From Theristus sp. LFF4_11 (Eukaryota; Nematoda; Chromadorea; Monhysterida; Xyalidae): a stretch of DNA of 64,000 nucleotides. Position numbers and translations under genes: made by a program. Below, piece after piece: positions 25,054-37,600 of this stretch. The DNA lies in the NCBI GenBank assembly GCA_030248135.1, contig JASANC010000738.1, forward strand, positions 1 through 64,000. The letters run 5' to 3'. Position 1 is the first letter of the stretch; the number at the start of each line of letters is the position of its first letter. Below the pieces are notes generated by a model. That model saw only the letters and a program-made list of their open reading frames with translations, ran no database searches and had not been told where the DNA came from.

Positions 25054-27383
25054 AGGGGCCGCAGAAAAATGGCTGATCAATTGGAAAGTTTTCAAACGGG
25101 AAAAACAGGATCCGCCCGTCTCGACTGAGCAGCGTGTTCTCCTGTGATGATATTTTATATTTTTTTGTTTTGTTTTTCGTTTTTCCGCTCTATCGAATTT
25201 GATCTGAGGAACTGCGTTGAGTTCTTGCGCGAGTATTCTTGTTTCTTGTTGATTTTGTTTTGTTTTGTTTTTTGCGGCAGATTTCTATCCCGTCTCTGAA
25301 ACATCACGTTGTTTTTTTTCTCACGTTTCGCAGTGTGTATCTTTTGTATTGTATTGTATTTTAGATATTGACTTTATCATTTTATATACTTGACTGTTCT
25401 GATGATTTTCACTTTTGCAAATATTGTAGATAGCACTAGTTTGTAGCTTTTTGATGGGTAACTGACATTTCTGGTCAAGATTTTTATTGTTATTGTTGAT
25501 GTTTCTTTTGTTTCATGGCAGTCATTTCATCCAAATATTAGATTTTGCATCTGCCAAAGTCAGGCCAGTCAGTCAGGACACACGTGTGGTTAGTGGTTAC
25601 TTTGACAAACAGAAACAAAAAGTTTTTTTTGATCTTAGTGTCGTTGGCGACTGAACTGATCACGTTTAAAATAGATTTTGAAAATTAATGCACTGTTTTT
25701 TGTACTTTAATTTGTACGTAAACGTATTGTTTGTTTGTTTGCTTGTAGTGTTTCATCATTTGTGCGGTGTTTTTGTGTGGCGTGTAATCAAGTTTTCTTT
25801 GCACTAACCGTCGAACGCGTAGTTTTTCGTGATGATAGCTGATTGGTGTTTGTGGAATCGTGGCAATAACCACCTTGGAGTTGAATGTCGGAGTCGAAGT
25901 AGTCGGAGTTGAATCTTGGAACTGCGTGCGTTCGTTTTATTTTTACTTGCTGCTGGGGATACTGGTATGTAAATAGTGTTGCAATTGGTTACAGTACGGT
26001 GTTTACATAATTCGCGTGGTCAATTATTCGAAAATCGAATTTATTATACGTATTTTGAACATTGAAAACAATCTGTTACTGTGTGGGTCATTTTTGCACG
26101 TTTGAATCGCATCTGACAATGTTTTGCTCTCAAATATTTTTTTTAAAACGACGAAAATAATTGTTTTGCAGTTTTGCACATTTTTCTCTAAGTTTGTTTT
26201 GGGACGCCTCAGTTACACAGAGATGATGTCAACAGCGTGGTATCGCCCAACACAGCATAAATGTGTTTCTGTTGATGAGTGTGCTGCCTGGAGTAGTTTT
26301 TGTCTGACAGTTCTTCACAAATACCCAATACTAATCGCCAACTACCTGTTTTTATCAAACCTCTGCCCCAATGTTGTATATTGTGCTTGATTTTTGTTTT
26401 CATTGTGGTGTTTTTTTTTTGTCTTTTTGTTATTTCTAATTTTTTTCAGACGTCCAATGTTTTTTTTTTCAAACCGTATAAATCCGATTAGGTTGGTTAC
26501 ACTACGCGCTGTGATCTCACAGATGTTTCACACTCAGATGTTGTTGTTACCTTTTGATAACATCTGTTTGTTGGAACATGGGTCAGAAGCAAATGACGCC
26601 ATTGCCATCTGATCTGCCAGATTCTAGAAAACGGATTGTAATCTTGCTGCTCGTTAGTGAAAAATAGCGGCTGCACAGCAATTCTAACCTTGCTGTTTAG
26701 AAATCGTTTTTTTGGTCCGAAAATTTGTAGTTTTTTATGTAAAAACCATACGAATCAATTCAAGAACGTTGAAATAATTTGTACATAGAGGTGGTGATTT
26801 GTTGCTTTGTATGTTTTGTTTTCATTTGCTGCTGCTGTTTGTGTGTTTTGTGTTGTTACATCAGTTTCACGTTTGCTTTTATTGCTGTACTCTCTGTACG
26901 CGTATGTGTCTGCATGAAAAATTCTATCAAACATTGGTTGAATCCGTTGTGGAAGCGAAACGAAATCGGATAAGGCAGATTCCGGCGATGAAAAAAAAAC
27001 AAAATAATAAGCAATTGTGATATTCAAATTTAACACGCTGAATGCCTGTTATTTATCGGCAGCCAGTTTATCCATATTTCTCAATCAATCAAATGCGACC
27101 AGTATATTGCATGGAGTTTAGAACGCACTGTTACAGAGCAACAAAGAAACGCCCGGGGGGGGGCGCTAGGTGACAGTCTTTCCGTGACAACTTACAGTTC
27201 CCAATGTTGTGATGATATCAAACAACGACCGTGCGACGACAATGTTGTGTACCGCGGTGCGGGTAGCCGAAGCACGTTGCAGAGGCTGCGGCAAATATCG
27301 CTTTTCCCTGCTCAAGTCATTTGAAATCTATCCACGCACGTTACACAACACCGTCTCGCGCGTTTCTTCGAATGTTTGCCCGC
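25054..27383. other. InR 3' region and intergenic spacer
   Basis: T-rich sequence downstream of the InR stop, reaching the 3' end of the convergently transcribed SLC22 gene A. I see no exon, RNA gene or clear dispersed repeat. TTTATT near 26877 would be an AATAAA for gene A on the minus strand, but it lies 500 bases past the stop. A run of nine G is at about 27150. Confidence 0.4.
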
Positions 27384-30300
27384 TCATACAACCACATTCT
27401 TGCGATCGCTCAGCAGCGCTGATGAGCCGTCGCCCATGTCCGTGGCGCGTTTGTCCGTGTGCTTCACAAATCTCGACAGGAACGGCCCGAGCGGCACTTC
27501 GTCAACATCCACCGGCAGCTCTTGGTCCATCGTCTCCGGTAGCGCGAACGTGATGACGCCGCAGAACACGCACATCGCCGTGAAGATCGCACAGCCGACC
27601 GGTGGGTTGTCGGTCAACTGAATGCGCATGAGCGAATGAAAAACGGTTGATGGTTGTGTTGTTGAACGTTGTTGAAGCAGAGCACTACTGTGCAGCGACG
27701 TAAGCTACGTGCAACGATACCGCTTGAGTATGTGCAATTTTAAAAATACCGTATGTACACTGAAAACGCCAGTACACTCTTGTAACTAAAGTCATATCTA
27801 CCACTGCCAGTGTTGTAGTGGTTCACGGGTCTTGGGGGGGGGTCGCCGGTCTTTCCACAAATCATCACGTATCATGTCAAACTCAGATTGATGCAGTGAT
27901 TTTTCAACACGTCACCAATTGTTGAACAATTAGCAACCATCTCTTTAGTTTCAAAAACATTAAAAAATCGTTTTCGTCACGTTTTTCTCACCAAAGTGCC
28001 AAGAAACGGCGCGGACATGTTGCCAATGGTGCTGAGCATGCCAAGAATGCCAAAGCCGAGGTTTCTGAATGAAAAACAATTGTTGCGTTGCGCAGTTTTC
28101 AACGAAGAATCAGATTTTCCTCACATCATCGATAAAAATGACAAGAGAATCGTAAGTTCCAAAAAACTAATAATTTCGGAACTTTTCTTCACCTGACCGT
28201 CGTTGGAAACACCTCGGACTGAAGCAGGAAATTGCCGGGAAAGAATAAAATGTTGCCGTATTTTGCGAACAGATACATGCACAGCGCCGCCCACTTTGGT
28301 GCGTCTGAAAGTAAGCTTGTATTTCATTTGTTCGTTCTTTGTTGCACTTGCACACACGATTATTGGCCATATCTGGACTGAAAAACGCAACTGATTTTTT
28401 GCGACTGTTGTGTCATCTTGATTGAAAAGACAGAGAGTGCGCCTTATTCGGCCTTAAATGCCAACCTTAGCAGTGAAACTTGTAAAAAGAAAAACAGGAA
28501 ACTAAAATTCTGACCAGCCGGTAAAAAGAAGCGACCAATGAAGCCAAGCGCTTGCACGATGAACGAAATGATCACAAGTGTCTTTCGACCGATTCTGGTA
28601 ATTTTTTTTAAAAATCATACATTATGAACTTTTTAGATTCTGCGACTCATTGCGTGTGCAGACGTGGAAAGGAAACTAGTTTCAATCTTTATGTGGCAAT
28701 TCAAAGTCGCTTTAAGTGACCCGGCCCCATTTAAGGGACTCGGATCACTTTGCCAATTTTGAATTTCCGCGTCATGCATGATACTGTCTGTGCGCGCATT
28801 GAGTCGCTAAACCAAAAAGATTACACAACCGGTTTCGGCCAGTATGTTTCGCCAAAAAAGTGTCCCAAAACAGCGAGCAATGCGGACCAACTTCAACAGC
28901 AACAGCGGCCCCATCAGTCCGCCGGGTATTTCGATCAGCCCCGACAAGAAGTAGCCCGTGAATCGGTCGTCGCTCATTTGCGTGCTGAACAACGAGAGCG
29001 CCCAGTAGATCAGCATCCCGGCAATACTGCAATAAAAATGGGCGGAACTGGCAACAAAAGGTTTCTTTTGTTCTGTTTCTGAAACCTGTAAGACAAAAGT
29101 GACGTGTCATGATTGAGACACGCATCGCTGGATTCTTCAGGGGAAAATAACACAAATAAATATTGCACATGTTGACAAACGCGTCAGTATGGTCCGCACA
29201 CTAATGCCGAACTTGCCCGTTCAGACAGCATATGACGCCGTGAAACATCAGCACCGGATGCCGCAGCACGTCGAGCACGGTACGCCGATGGCGGTGTTCC
29301 GGCAGCATCGAGAGTTTTCGTGCGATTTCATTCGAGTTCGGTGGCGGTGGTTTACGAGTGGTGACTCGATCGACGTTCTCGAGGCTTTCGGCGAGCATCT
29401 TCTCCTCCTCCGCTCGCTGGGCGGAGTCAACAAGCAGGTCATCATCCGAGTGTTTCAGGTCAACTTTATGGTCGAGTTTGTCATTTGGCTCGTCGTCCTT
29501 CATGCAGAGTGACAGATCGATTTCACCGGCGCAATTCAGCCGCGCCATGCGCTTGATCCAGTCGGTCACCCTTTCGTACTTGCCAACGGCGACCAGCCAG
29601 TGCAGTGATTCGGGGAGGATCCTGCACGGAAAACGGCTTAGGTTAGGTTTAGGAGCAAGCTTAGGGCGCACGTGACTGCAACCGGTTCTGTTTGTAAATT
29701 GCATCAGTCATTGAGAACCTCTGATGATAAATATTCTGGTGTGCTACTGCACTTATAAAGCGTTCAATTGATGTCACCACAACCACGCAGATAAAAAGGC
29801 AAAAGTAAGGAATCAAACGAGAACGGGATGGAAGTTTTGTGGGACTGAAAAAACTGCTGTTCTCCATCTGTACAACGGGTTTTTTTCTAGTTGAAATACC
29901 GTATTACCTCTATTAAACCCCCCCCCCCCAAAATTAAACCCCCCCCCAAAAATAAACCCCCACCCCCTCGACAAGTTTCCAAATAATCCCCCCCCCCAAA
30001 ATATTGAAACCTGTTTGAAACACATACCCAGCGAATTCAGTGGCTGGTTGCAGTGAAAATGATGAAATTGTGCTACCAAAGGCCCCAAATGGATGAGTTA
30101 ATGGTAATTTCATTACAAAAGGCTGTTGTAAAAGGAAATTTCTATGTAGAGTAGAAGTTTCTGCGACTTCCTTCCTGCCATGGAAGGTATTTTTGCCATT
30201 TTGCCCACCCCTAAAAATGGTTTCCAAATAACCCCCCCCCCCAAAAATAAAGCCCCCCCCCCCAAAAATAAACCCCCACCCCCAGAAGTCGCTGAAGAAA

Positions 30301-32351
30301 TAAACCCCCATGGGGGTTTATTAGAGGTAATACGGTAATTAAAAAAAGGTCTTGACAACCAAAAGACTCGCACCAGATTAGCGCAACAGTGGCGGCAAAC
30401 GGTAGATTACTCCACAAAATCATTGGTCGCCAATGCGGCACCCACATGACGACGAGTCCTTGCAGCATGTAGCCGACGACCCAGATGATGTTGCACAGCA
30501 CACTGACGACGAAGCCGCGCATCTTTGGCGCGACCATCTCGCATGCGAGCACCCAGCCGACTGAGGTGACGCCCTGCGGAGTTGGGTAAATTTTACGGAA
30601 CAGGGGTACAATTTTGGGTAAATTTTACGAGGAGTATTTTGGGTAAAATTTTAGAATTTATTTTTGGGGTAAAATTTTGGGTATAGTCAAGAATTATGGG
30701 TAAAAATCCAGAGCAGTTGTACATCCGAACTTTCAACTAGTGATTTTGGGCAATTTTTAAAATAATTGGGTCAAGAAGAATCTTACGGTGGTCAAAGCGC
30801 CAAGCACCACATAAACGATCATTTCTGACAAATAGTCATGAAGGAACACGCGGCTGACAGTCAATGCGATCGAGCACCACCACGAGAGCAACAGCACCCA
30901 TTTGCGACCGAAATAGTCGGATAATTGGGCAATTAGTACGTTCGTTAAAAGGCCACCTGGTAAATTTAATGTTTTTGTGAACACTTGTTTTGAAAACGTT
31001 CTCAGTGCTTATAAAAACTATCATGATGCAGTTTGGGCTATTTTGATGTTGTTCTTACCGGCCGTATACAGGGTGGTGCCAAGTTGCGCCAATTTGTACC
31101 GCTCACAGACCAAATTATACTGTAATTCGAGTTTCTTTGACATGCTGTACAAGTTCATTCATTTCATCATCAGCAGAACAAAAATTGAAAATTTGTTTTC
31201 TATCCCAAAAAGCTATCTGGAATTGACAACCGCACCCCGACACAAACCAACATCAGACTGAAGTGTCGTTCCAAACGACGGGTCAAACAGCACTTGCGCT
31301 CGTTCGTCGGCAATGCAAACGTGACCCTCTGGTGTGGCGCAAGACATGTTGTAAATGACTGCGCTCAAATCGAACGATGGGTCACTTGTGGTGTTCTGAT
31401 ATCAGACAATACAAAATGGTGGCTAGCAGATGAAACAATTTTTTTTCGGCTACTTTGAGCTCGCGGACCGCTCTGTGAACGCAAAAGTCAAAAGCACCCA
31501 GCTTGCTGGATTGGAACGTGTTTCCTTGCGCATTTGCCTGACGCTCATGAGCGCCGAATAAACGAAACGAAACGAAAAACAGTCAACCATCCCATTTGCT
31601 ATGATTTGTACACTTTGACTGGTGGTAGATGCAACCCACAGGATTCTTTCACCTAAACTTTATTTTTTCCGAATTTAAGAACAAGCAGCCAGCCCGCTAA
31701 CCACATTCAAACAGGTGTACGGATGGTAAAGGCCAATGAACGCCCAGGACATTGCCTGGAATGCCATGAATACCCAGACCAGCGACAATACGCCCGTGAT
31801 GAAGATCTGATACCATGCGCAGTCGCCTGGAACACAATTATTAGGTATTTTTTCTGTTTTTCTTTTTGACTATAATGCATGCTTTCGTGCTGGTATTGCT
31901 GTGGAGGCCGAGTCTGTCCTGCACAGAAAGCATGCATCAAGTGACGTGATCACAACCAATCAGCTGACTGCCTATAATTTAGAGTTCGACTGTAGTTGAC
32001 ATTTTCAAGCAAGCAACACTTTAGTCGACAAATTGTTGACAATTTTATCCGTTGGCGGATGAAAAAACCATGCGCGAAAGAAAAATTTTCGACAGTCATT
32101 ATGAGGTTTTCAAAATTTCCATGCGGTGAATGGTGATTACGTTTTTTGATACGGGACAAACGAAATTTTCATCAGAGAATGTCAGTTGGTAACCGAACCG
32201 CGGGGTGTGAAATGACTAATCCAATCAGTGCGTTTAGGTTTCAAATATGAACAACCACTAAGCCTAGTTCCCCGGTTCAAATAATGATTATAAAAAACGT
32301 CTCACCAAACGCCGCCAGCACTTTATCGGCATCAATTCGACGGATGTCCAT
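27384..32351 (-). CDS. SLC22-like transporter, gene A (12 exons, 594 aa)
   Basis: Major facilitator superfamily solute carrier of the SLC22 type, a 12-helix plasma-membrane protein moving organic cations, anions or zwitterions; the substrate cannot be read from sequence. Exons in transcript order: 32351-32306, 31826-31702, 31395-31252, 31119-31059, 30956-30787, 30573-30374, 29621-29217, 29026-28892, 28594-28515, 28304-28193, 28064-27992, 27617-27384. Family marks: MDIRRIDADKVL N-terminus before helix 1, an ectodomain with Cys and NxS/T sites, YNLVCERY, DYFGRKW, the LPESLHWL motif after helix 6, then IGRKT and SEVFPTTVRN. The helix 6-7 loop in exon 7 is long and acidic. All phases fit if intron 7 uses a GC donor. 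It is more distant from genes B-D than they are from each other. Confidence 0.92.
28638..28807. mobile_element. MITE, ends TGCGACTCA, inside SLC22 gene A intron 8
   Basis: Same family and orientation as 18523-18702, sharing the GCAGACGTGGAAAGGAAACTAG and GGATCACTTTGCCAATTTTG stretches. It occupies most of the intron between exons 8 and 9. Confidence 0.75.
29897..30337. mobile_element. Inverted-repeat element with TACCGTATTACC ends and C/G runs
   Basis: The ends TACCGTATTACCTCTATTAAAC and its inverted partner enclose several CCCCCCCCAAAATAAACCCCC tracts and a unique core that recurs inverted in the copy at 43002-43467. A 123-bp deletion form is at 55964-56086. It lies in SLC22 gene A intron 6, about 36 bases from the exon 6 donor. 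Confidence 0.75.
31876..31993. mobile_element. One-sided MITE of the AATCAGCTGATTG subfamily
   Basis: The right half is clear: CACCTGATC-type core, CAACCAATCAGCTGACTGCC and the end TTTAGAGTTCGACTGTAG. The left end is lost. It is in SLC22 gene A intron 1. Confidence 0.6.
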
Positions 32352-34619
32352 TTTGCAAGCTTTTTATTCTAAAAAAAACGCTTCTGCTGTTAAACCATTT
32401 TGGAATCAGAATCGAAAAAAAAACGAATGTTTTTGACTGATGAACGCAATGGCCGAGTAAACATGGCAGCTTTCTCCGGTGGGCAAGGAGCTCGCGAACA
32501 ATTCCTAGTCTATGACTGATCCCGCCTTGATGTAGAATACAAGGACCGTCTTATTTATTCGGCCACGCTGTGATTTATGACAAACTTTTACTAAACAGCA
32601 GCACACTGTTTCACGTCATAATAAACACTTCAGGTTTTCGAACTTCAGTAAACTGTTCGTGTTATGACAATGACATGACTGTGTGTAATCTTGAAATTTA
32701 TCTCTGTCTTTACTTACAAATGTTTTGTTGCGACCACACTGTTACTGTTCAAACAGGTCGATAAACGATAAGTCAGTGGTGCTTTTACGAGTTTTGCGCG
32801 CCCAGTTGAAATACTATAGGGAGCGAAAAAAAGCGTTTTACAAATGGAAAGCATATAAAATTCGTATGACATGACGAAACACATTTGTGTCAATTACACG
32901 GTTGTTTCGATACTTGCCAAATCAAGTTATAGGTGAATGTAGAGAAACGTATGAGCGTGAAAACCAAAATGCAACACAGCCAATAGCCTAAACGGTTTAC
33001 TGGGACAGAGACGTTCAAAAATAAACCCTTTAAAGCTGCGTGATTATAATTTCCGATAAGCGACTTACAGAATGGTCTGATAAAGCGAAAAATAAGGAAC
33101 TGACAAAGTTGAATTTTTTTCATCAATGTTTTCAATAAACTTTGTTTTATACAATGTGTATTCAAACAACAGGAAGATTATTTTAAAGAGTATCTAAAAA
33201 CTTCATGCAGTGAGTGTTGACCCAAGTGTGCCCGAAACCAACTGCAGTAACCACTAAACCATCACAATACGATAAGTAGAAATTGTGCTGTCACGAACGA
33301 GTTCTTTTTTCTTTTGACATCTCACGCCATGGTGTGATGTCCCACAAAAAGCATATTTTTGGAGTTCAGTAGTCACCTCTAGGGTGAAAACCGTTACTCT
33401 CTTTGATTTGCAAGTGAGACTGCGCGTTCGTAAGTAAAATGTCAGTCGTTCTTATATAATGTTCTGTGAAACATCAGCCTTTCCGATGTTCAAACGGAAT
33501 ATTGATGGGTTTACTGCATTTTGAATTTTGATTCATCAATTCAGTTTTCATAATAGTGACTTGAAATTTGGTGAGCGTTCTGATGAATAACACATTTTGG
33601 TGCATTTTTTGGTTTTGTTTCAAACGCCGCACCTGTTTTCCAGGTGGGCTGCTTGTAAACCTGTTTGACATGCCCTTTGCCAAGGCATTTTGGCATGGCA
33701 TTTGGTATGGCACTGCTGCGTCCTAGTCCTGCGACGCTTTGTGCCTCCAAAAAAAGCTCACCATGAACTGGTGAGCCCGACGTGATTGCAGTATCAATTG
33801 GCAGTTTGCTATTTCATAGAACTTCTGAAACATCAGCCGACAATATGCGAAACCAAATTAGTCCAGATAATATTGCGGTCAATGTATCAACACGTGCAGC
33901 AAAACATACTCAACAAGGTGTTGCGTTTTTAAATCCTGAAGTACCGCATAACAGAAACACAACTTTTCTCTGAATTTTGGCTAATAACGAACGAGAAGTC
34001 ACTCAAAAGCAGTTTAGATGGTGTTCCATGTTTATAAAGTGCAGTAACCACTAAACCATCACAATACGATAAATAGAAAATGTGCTGTCAGGAACGAACG
34101 AGTTCTTTTTTCTTTTGACATCCCACGCCATGGTGTGATGTCCCACAAAAAGTATATATTTGGAGTTCAGAAGTCCAGTTAGGGTAAAATCGCCACTCTC
34201 TTTTGTGGTGAGCCCGTGCCTAAGTATCGCCAGTCGTTGTTATGTAATGTTCTGTGAAACATCAGCCCTTCTGGTGTTCAGACGGAATATTGATGGGTAT
34301 TGGGTTAAGACGAAATTTTGGAATTGCATAAAGTTTGTCACGCATTTTTTGCAATGTTCTTTCGAAAAAGCGTACAAGCAAACACACTGGCACGCACAGT
34401 CTCCAAACAAGAATAACCCTGCCCTATTCACGCTCTGTATTCGTGTCTTTTCGTTCCCAAAATGACAAATGACTATTAGCGGTGTACCACGCTCATCATT
34501 TTCAGGGCATGATGATACAAAAATGAGCATGAGAAGGACACCACACGAAAAAAGGCATTAAGATAGGCACGCAAAAGGGCACACGCGAAAGGGAGTTTCA
34601 GCGCGTCTTCCCACCAACA
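32352..34619. repeat. Spacer with a direct repeat of about 260 bp
   Basis: Upstream of SLC22 gene A. Positions 33244-33510 and 34041-34298 are direct copies (start GCAGTAACCACTAAACCATC, end ATATTGATGGGT), 797 bp apart, with a degenerate third piece at about 33771-33845. No coding sequence is recognised between them. The arrangement resembles a small LTR-flanked (TRIM-like) element or a tandem array. Confidence 0.5.
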
Positions 34620-37600
34620 TCACAACGCCACAGGTTCCGTGCTGGTGTGTTTTCGTTGTTGCCGCTGAAAGCAGACGCGCAGCCAGGGGCCCGGGTCAAC
34701 GTCGTGCAAGTCGTGTGCCAGCGGCACGTGCGCCGTCTCCGGCAACAGAAGCACCAACATCGACGCGACAAACGACAGAACGGCGAATGTGACGGGCGCA
34801 AGCGTCGGGTGCACGGAGGCCTGCAGCGAGCAACAGTGGAAGTACAAAGAGAAAATGTCAAATTTCGCTACAAAATTGACCATCTTGTTGCAAGATAGAC
34901 CCGTATGTTTTCAAATGCGAAATAGAATGTGAAACGTTTTTCAAACGAGAGTTAACCGTGAATAACGTTGGTCATGGGTCAACGTTATGCAACGCTCGTA
35001 GGGACGTTATTCAATGTAATCACGTTTTCACGTTGAGCAACGTTACTCAATGCATCATTTGTGCAGTAAACACGGCAGAAAATGTACACAGGTGGATCCT
35101 GATAACATGCACGTTTACAGACTTTTAAAAAATTAAAAAGTGCGTATTACATCGTTCTACAGCGTTTCAAAATGTTTTAAAGCGTTTTACTGGTTTTTCG
35201 AATTTCATTTTCGGTTTTTTTTTATTTGACGCTCACCAACCGAGTTCACCTGAGCCCAAGTGTGCAAATATCATAAACGTTGTTTAATCAAGTTGGTGTT
35301 CACCCAATGCAAGTTTTGCAACATCCACCAGTCGTATAGACAAACACGCCGTAGTGTGATGAGCTAAAGTGCTTGTTCTTGTAAAAAAAGCAAGCACACG
35401 AGACAGTTGTGATTGGGAGGTCAGCTGTAACGATGTTGGCGCAATTGTAAAAAGGAACTCCGGTTGTTTGCACGCGCGTTTTTCTTCTTCTTGTGATCAG
35501 GATGCTAGATCAAACAAACTAAACTTATATGCTTGCTTCGATGCCATAAGGTCAGCAGAATGAAGCAAGATTGTGCAGATAAGTTATATCTGTGCAGCTG
35601 ATGTGTACACCTTTCATATTCTTATGCTATCAGAACCAACGCGCAGCAATGTCTGCAATAGAGAGGTCACTCTAAGGGTAAAAAAGCTCATAAAAAGCAC
35701 AATGTAACTTAACCAGCGTACACCGTTTTTTGATGATGCTTCATCACAGCTAATATTAGCTTAACGATGCCATGGGCAGCCGCTGTATACAAGCATTAAA
35801 GGGTCTCACCGTGGTCCAAACGTGAAAATAGCGAACTGGTTATGCGGTATTTGAAGTATATGTTAAGGATAGGTGAAGGGTCTTACACAGGGTGTGCACA
35901 CACAGTTGTTCTTTGACACTTCAATTACAACCGACTGTGCAGCTTATGCGTTTTTTTATTTCTTGCGCGTCGGTTTTCTCTCTCTCTCCTCTCTTTCTAT
36001 CTGTTGCTCTTGCTTGCATAAGTACCCGTGCGTCCTTATATATTTGCATATGGCTTGGAGAGTAAGAGTATAAAGGGAAAAAACGCAAAAGAATGAGAAA
36101 AAACGCATCATTATTATCATTACTATTACAGCGCTGACCTTTCGTCCTCTTCGTGGCCACATAGCGTGCGCGCACTTCAGGGCACATATGGGCACAGCTG
36201 AGGTCACCCTCTCTCGAATCACGTTCAAACTGTTGCATATATCAGCAACAGTGATCAGCAGACATACCACACTAACATACATAAGCAATCCATCTTTCCA
36301 CCATTCGCTTTTTATGCATAATCTGTATATTGGCGTTGCATTGTGTGCACTTTTGTATATTGGCGGTCGTAATTTTTGTTTCAGCCTCCTCCCCCCCCGC
36401 ACCCCGCATCATTTCTGTCCACTTTAGGGTACGCTGGACAATGAAAACGCGGTGAACCTCAATTCCACCCGTCGACCTAATGTTATACGCTGCCCTTAAC
36501 CGGGAGACTCCGCCCTCACGCAGCGGCCGTTATGATATAGAGTGATTTTTGCGTTTTTTATTGCATTCTATGGGCACTTGACAGTTTTTTCTTCTGTTTC
36601 GGTCATTCCAGGCTGCTGCTGTATTTGTTATTTCTGGTTCAGTTGCGTTGATATACGTGTCAGCAAAGAGTTATAGTTTAGTTCGCTATCCTTTTGTGTT
36701 ATATTGTTTGATTCGTTCAGTTGTTTTATAATCGCCACTTCTATGGATGGATATATGGCTTCGCTTTCTTCTTTGCTGTTCTGTGTGTTACACTTTTATT
36801 CATTCTTTTTTGAATTGTGTGGTCTTGATTCTCTTATGGGGTCAAATTGTGAAACAGGCAACAAACCAGTTGCATCGATGTCGTAAAAAAAGCTTATTTT
36901 CAGTTTTTTTCCTGAAGATTCAGATATTAAAGAACGCCAATCAGTCATTATTATTTGTTTTTTTTCTGCGGTGTTTCTGGTTCTGACGGTTTCATGTACA
37001 GCCGAATCCTTCTATTTTCTTATATTTGACGGGCTCCGTTGAAAACTTATGTTTCACGCTTTACGGCAAAAGTAGCCGCTGATGCTGATTTTGTGACGTT
37101 TGTTTTTGCGATCGCGTGATGTGTGTTTTGAATTAAATGTTTCAATCGCATTGAGCAAACTTCGTTTCAAAAATTAAAAAAAATCACATTGGTATTGCTT
37201 TCCAGATTCGCGACGACACCATTCCTGTACCACCGATTTTACTCAGTTTCGCACAACCTTCTTCAAATCACCGGCGATTTTCAACTTTCTATTCCATCCA
37301 TCGTTCCTGAAATCACACACTCACTTTCTCCAACGACGAGTTTTTCTCTTCGATCTCCAAACAACATGACATCAATCGATCAGGCGATCGATTTCTCGGT
37401 GAAATCATCGAAACTGCTGCATATGGATGGCGGTGGTCAGTGGGGGCATTCATTTGATGTTTCTTGATTGGTTCGATTTTGCATTCTGCAATCTGTTGCA
37501 TATTTGCATGCAAATTTTCTTCTGCTTGCCGGGTGTCGCATTACAAAAAAATGACACGTTTTCTCGCTCTGGCCATGAATAGGATATAAAAAAGAAGAGA

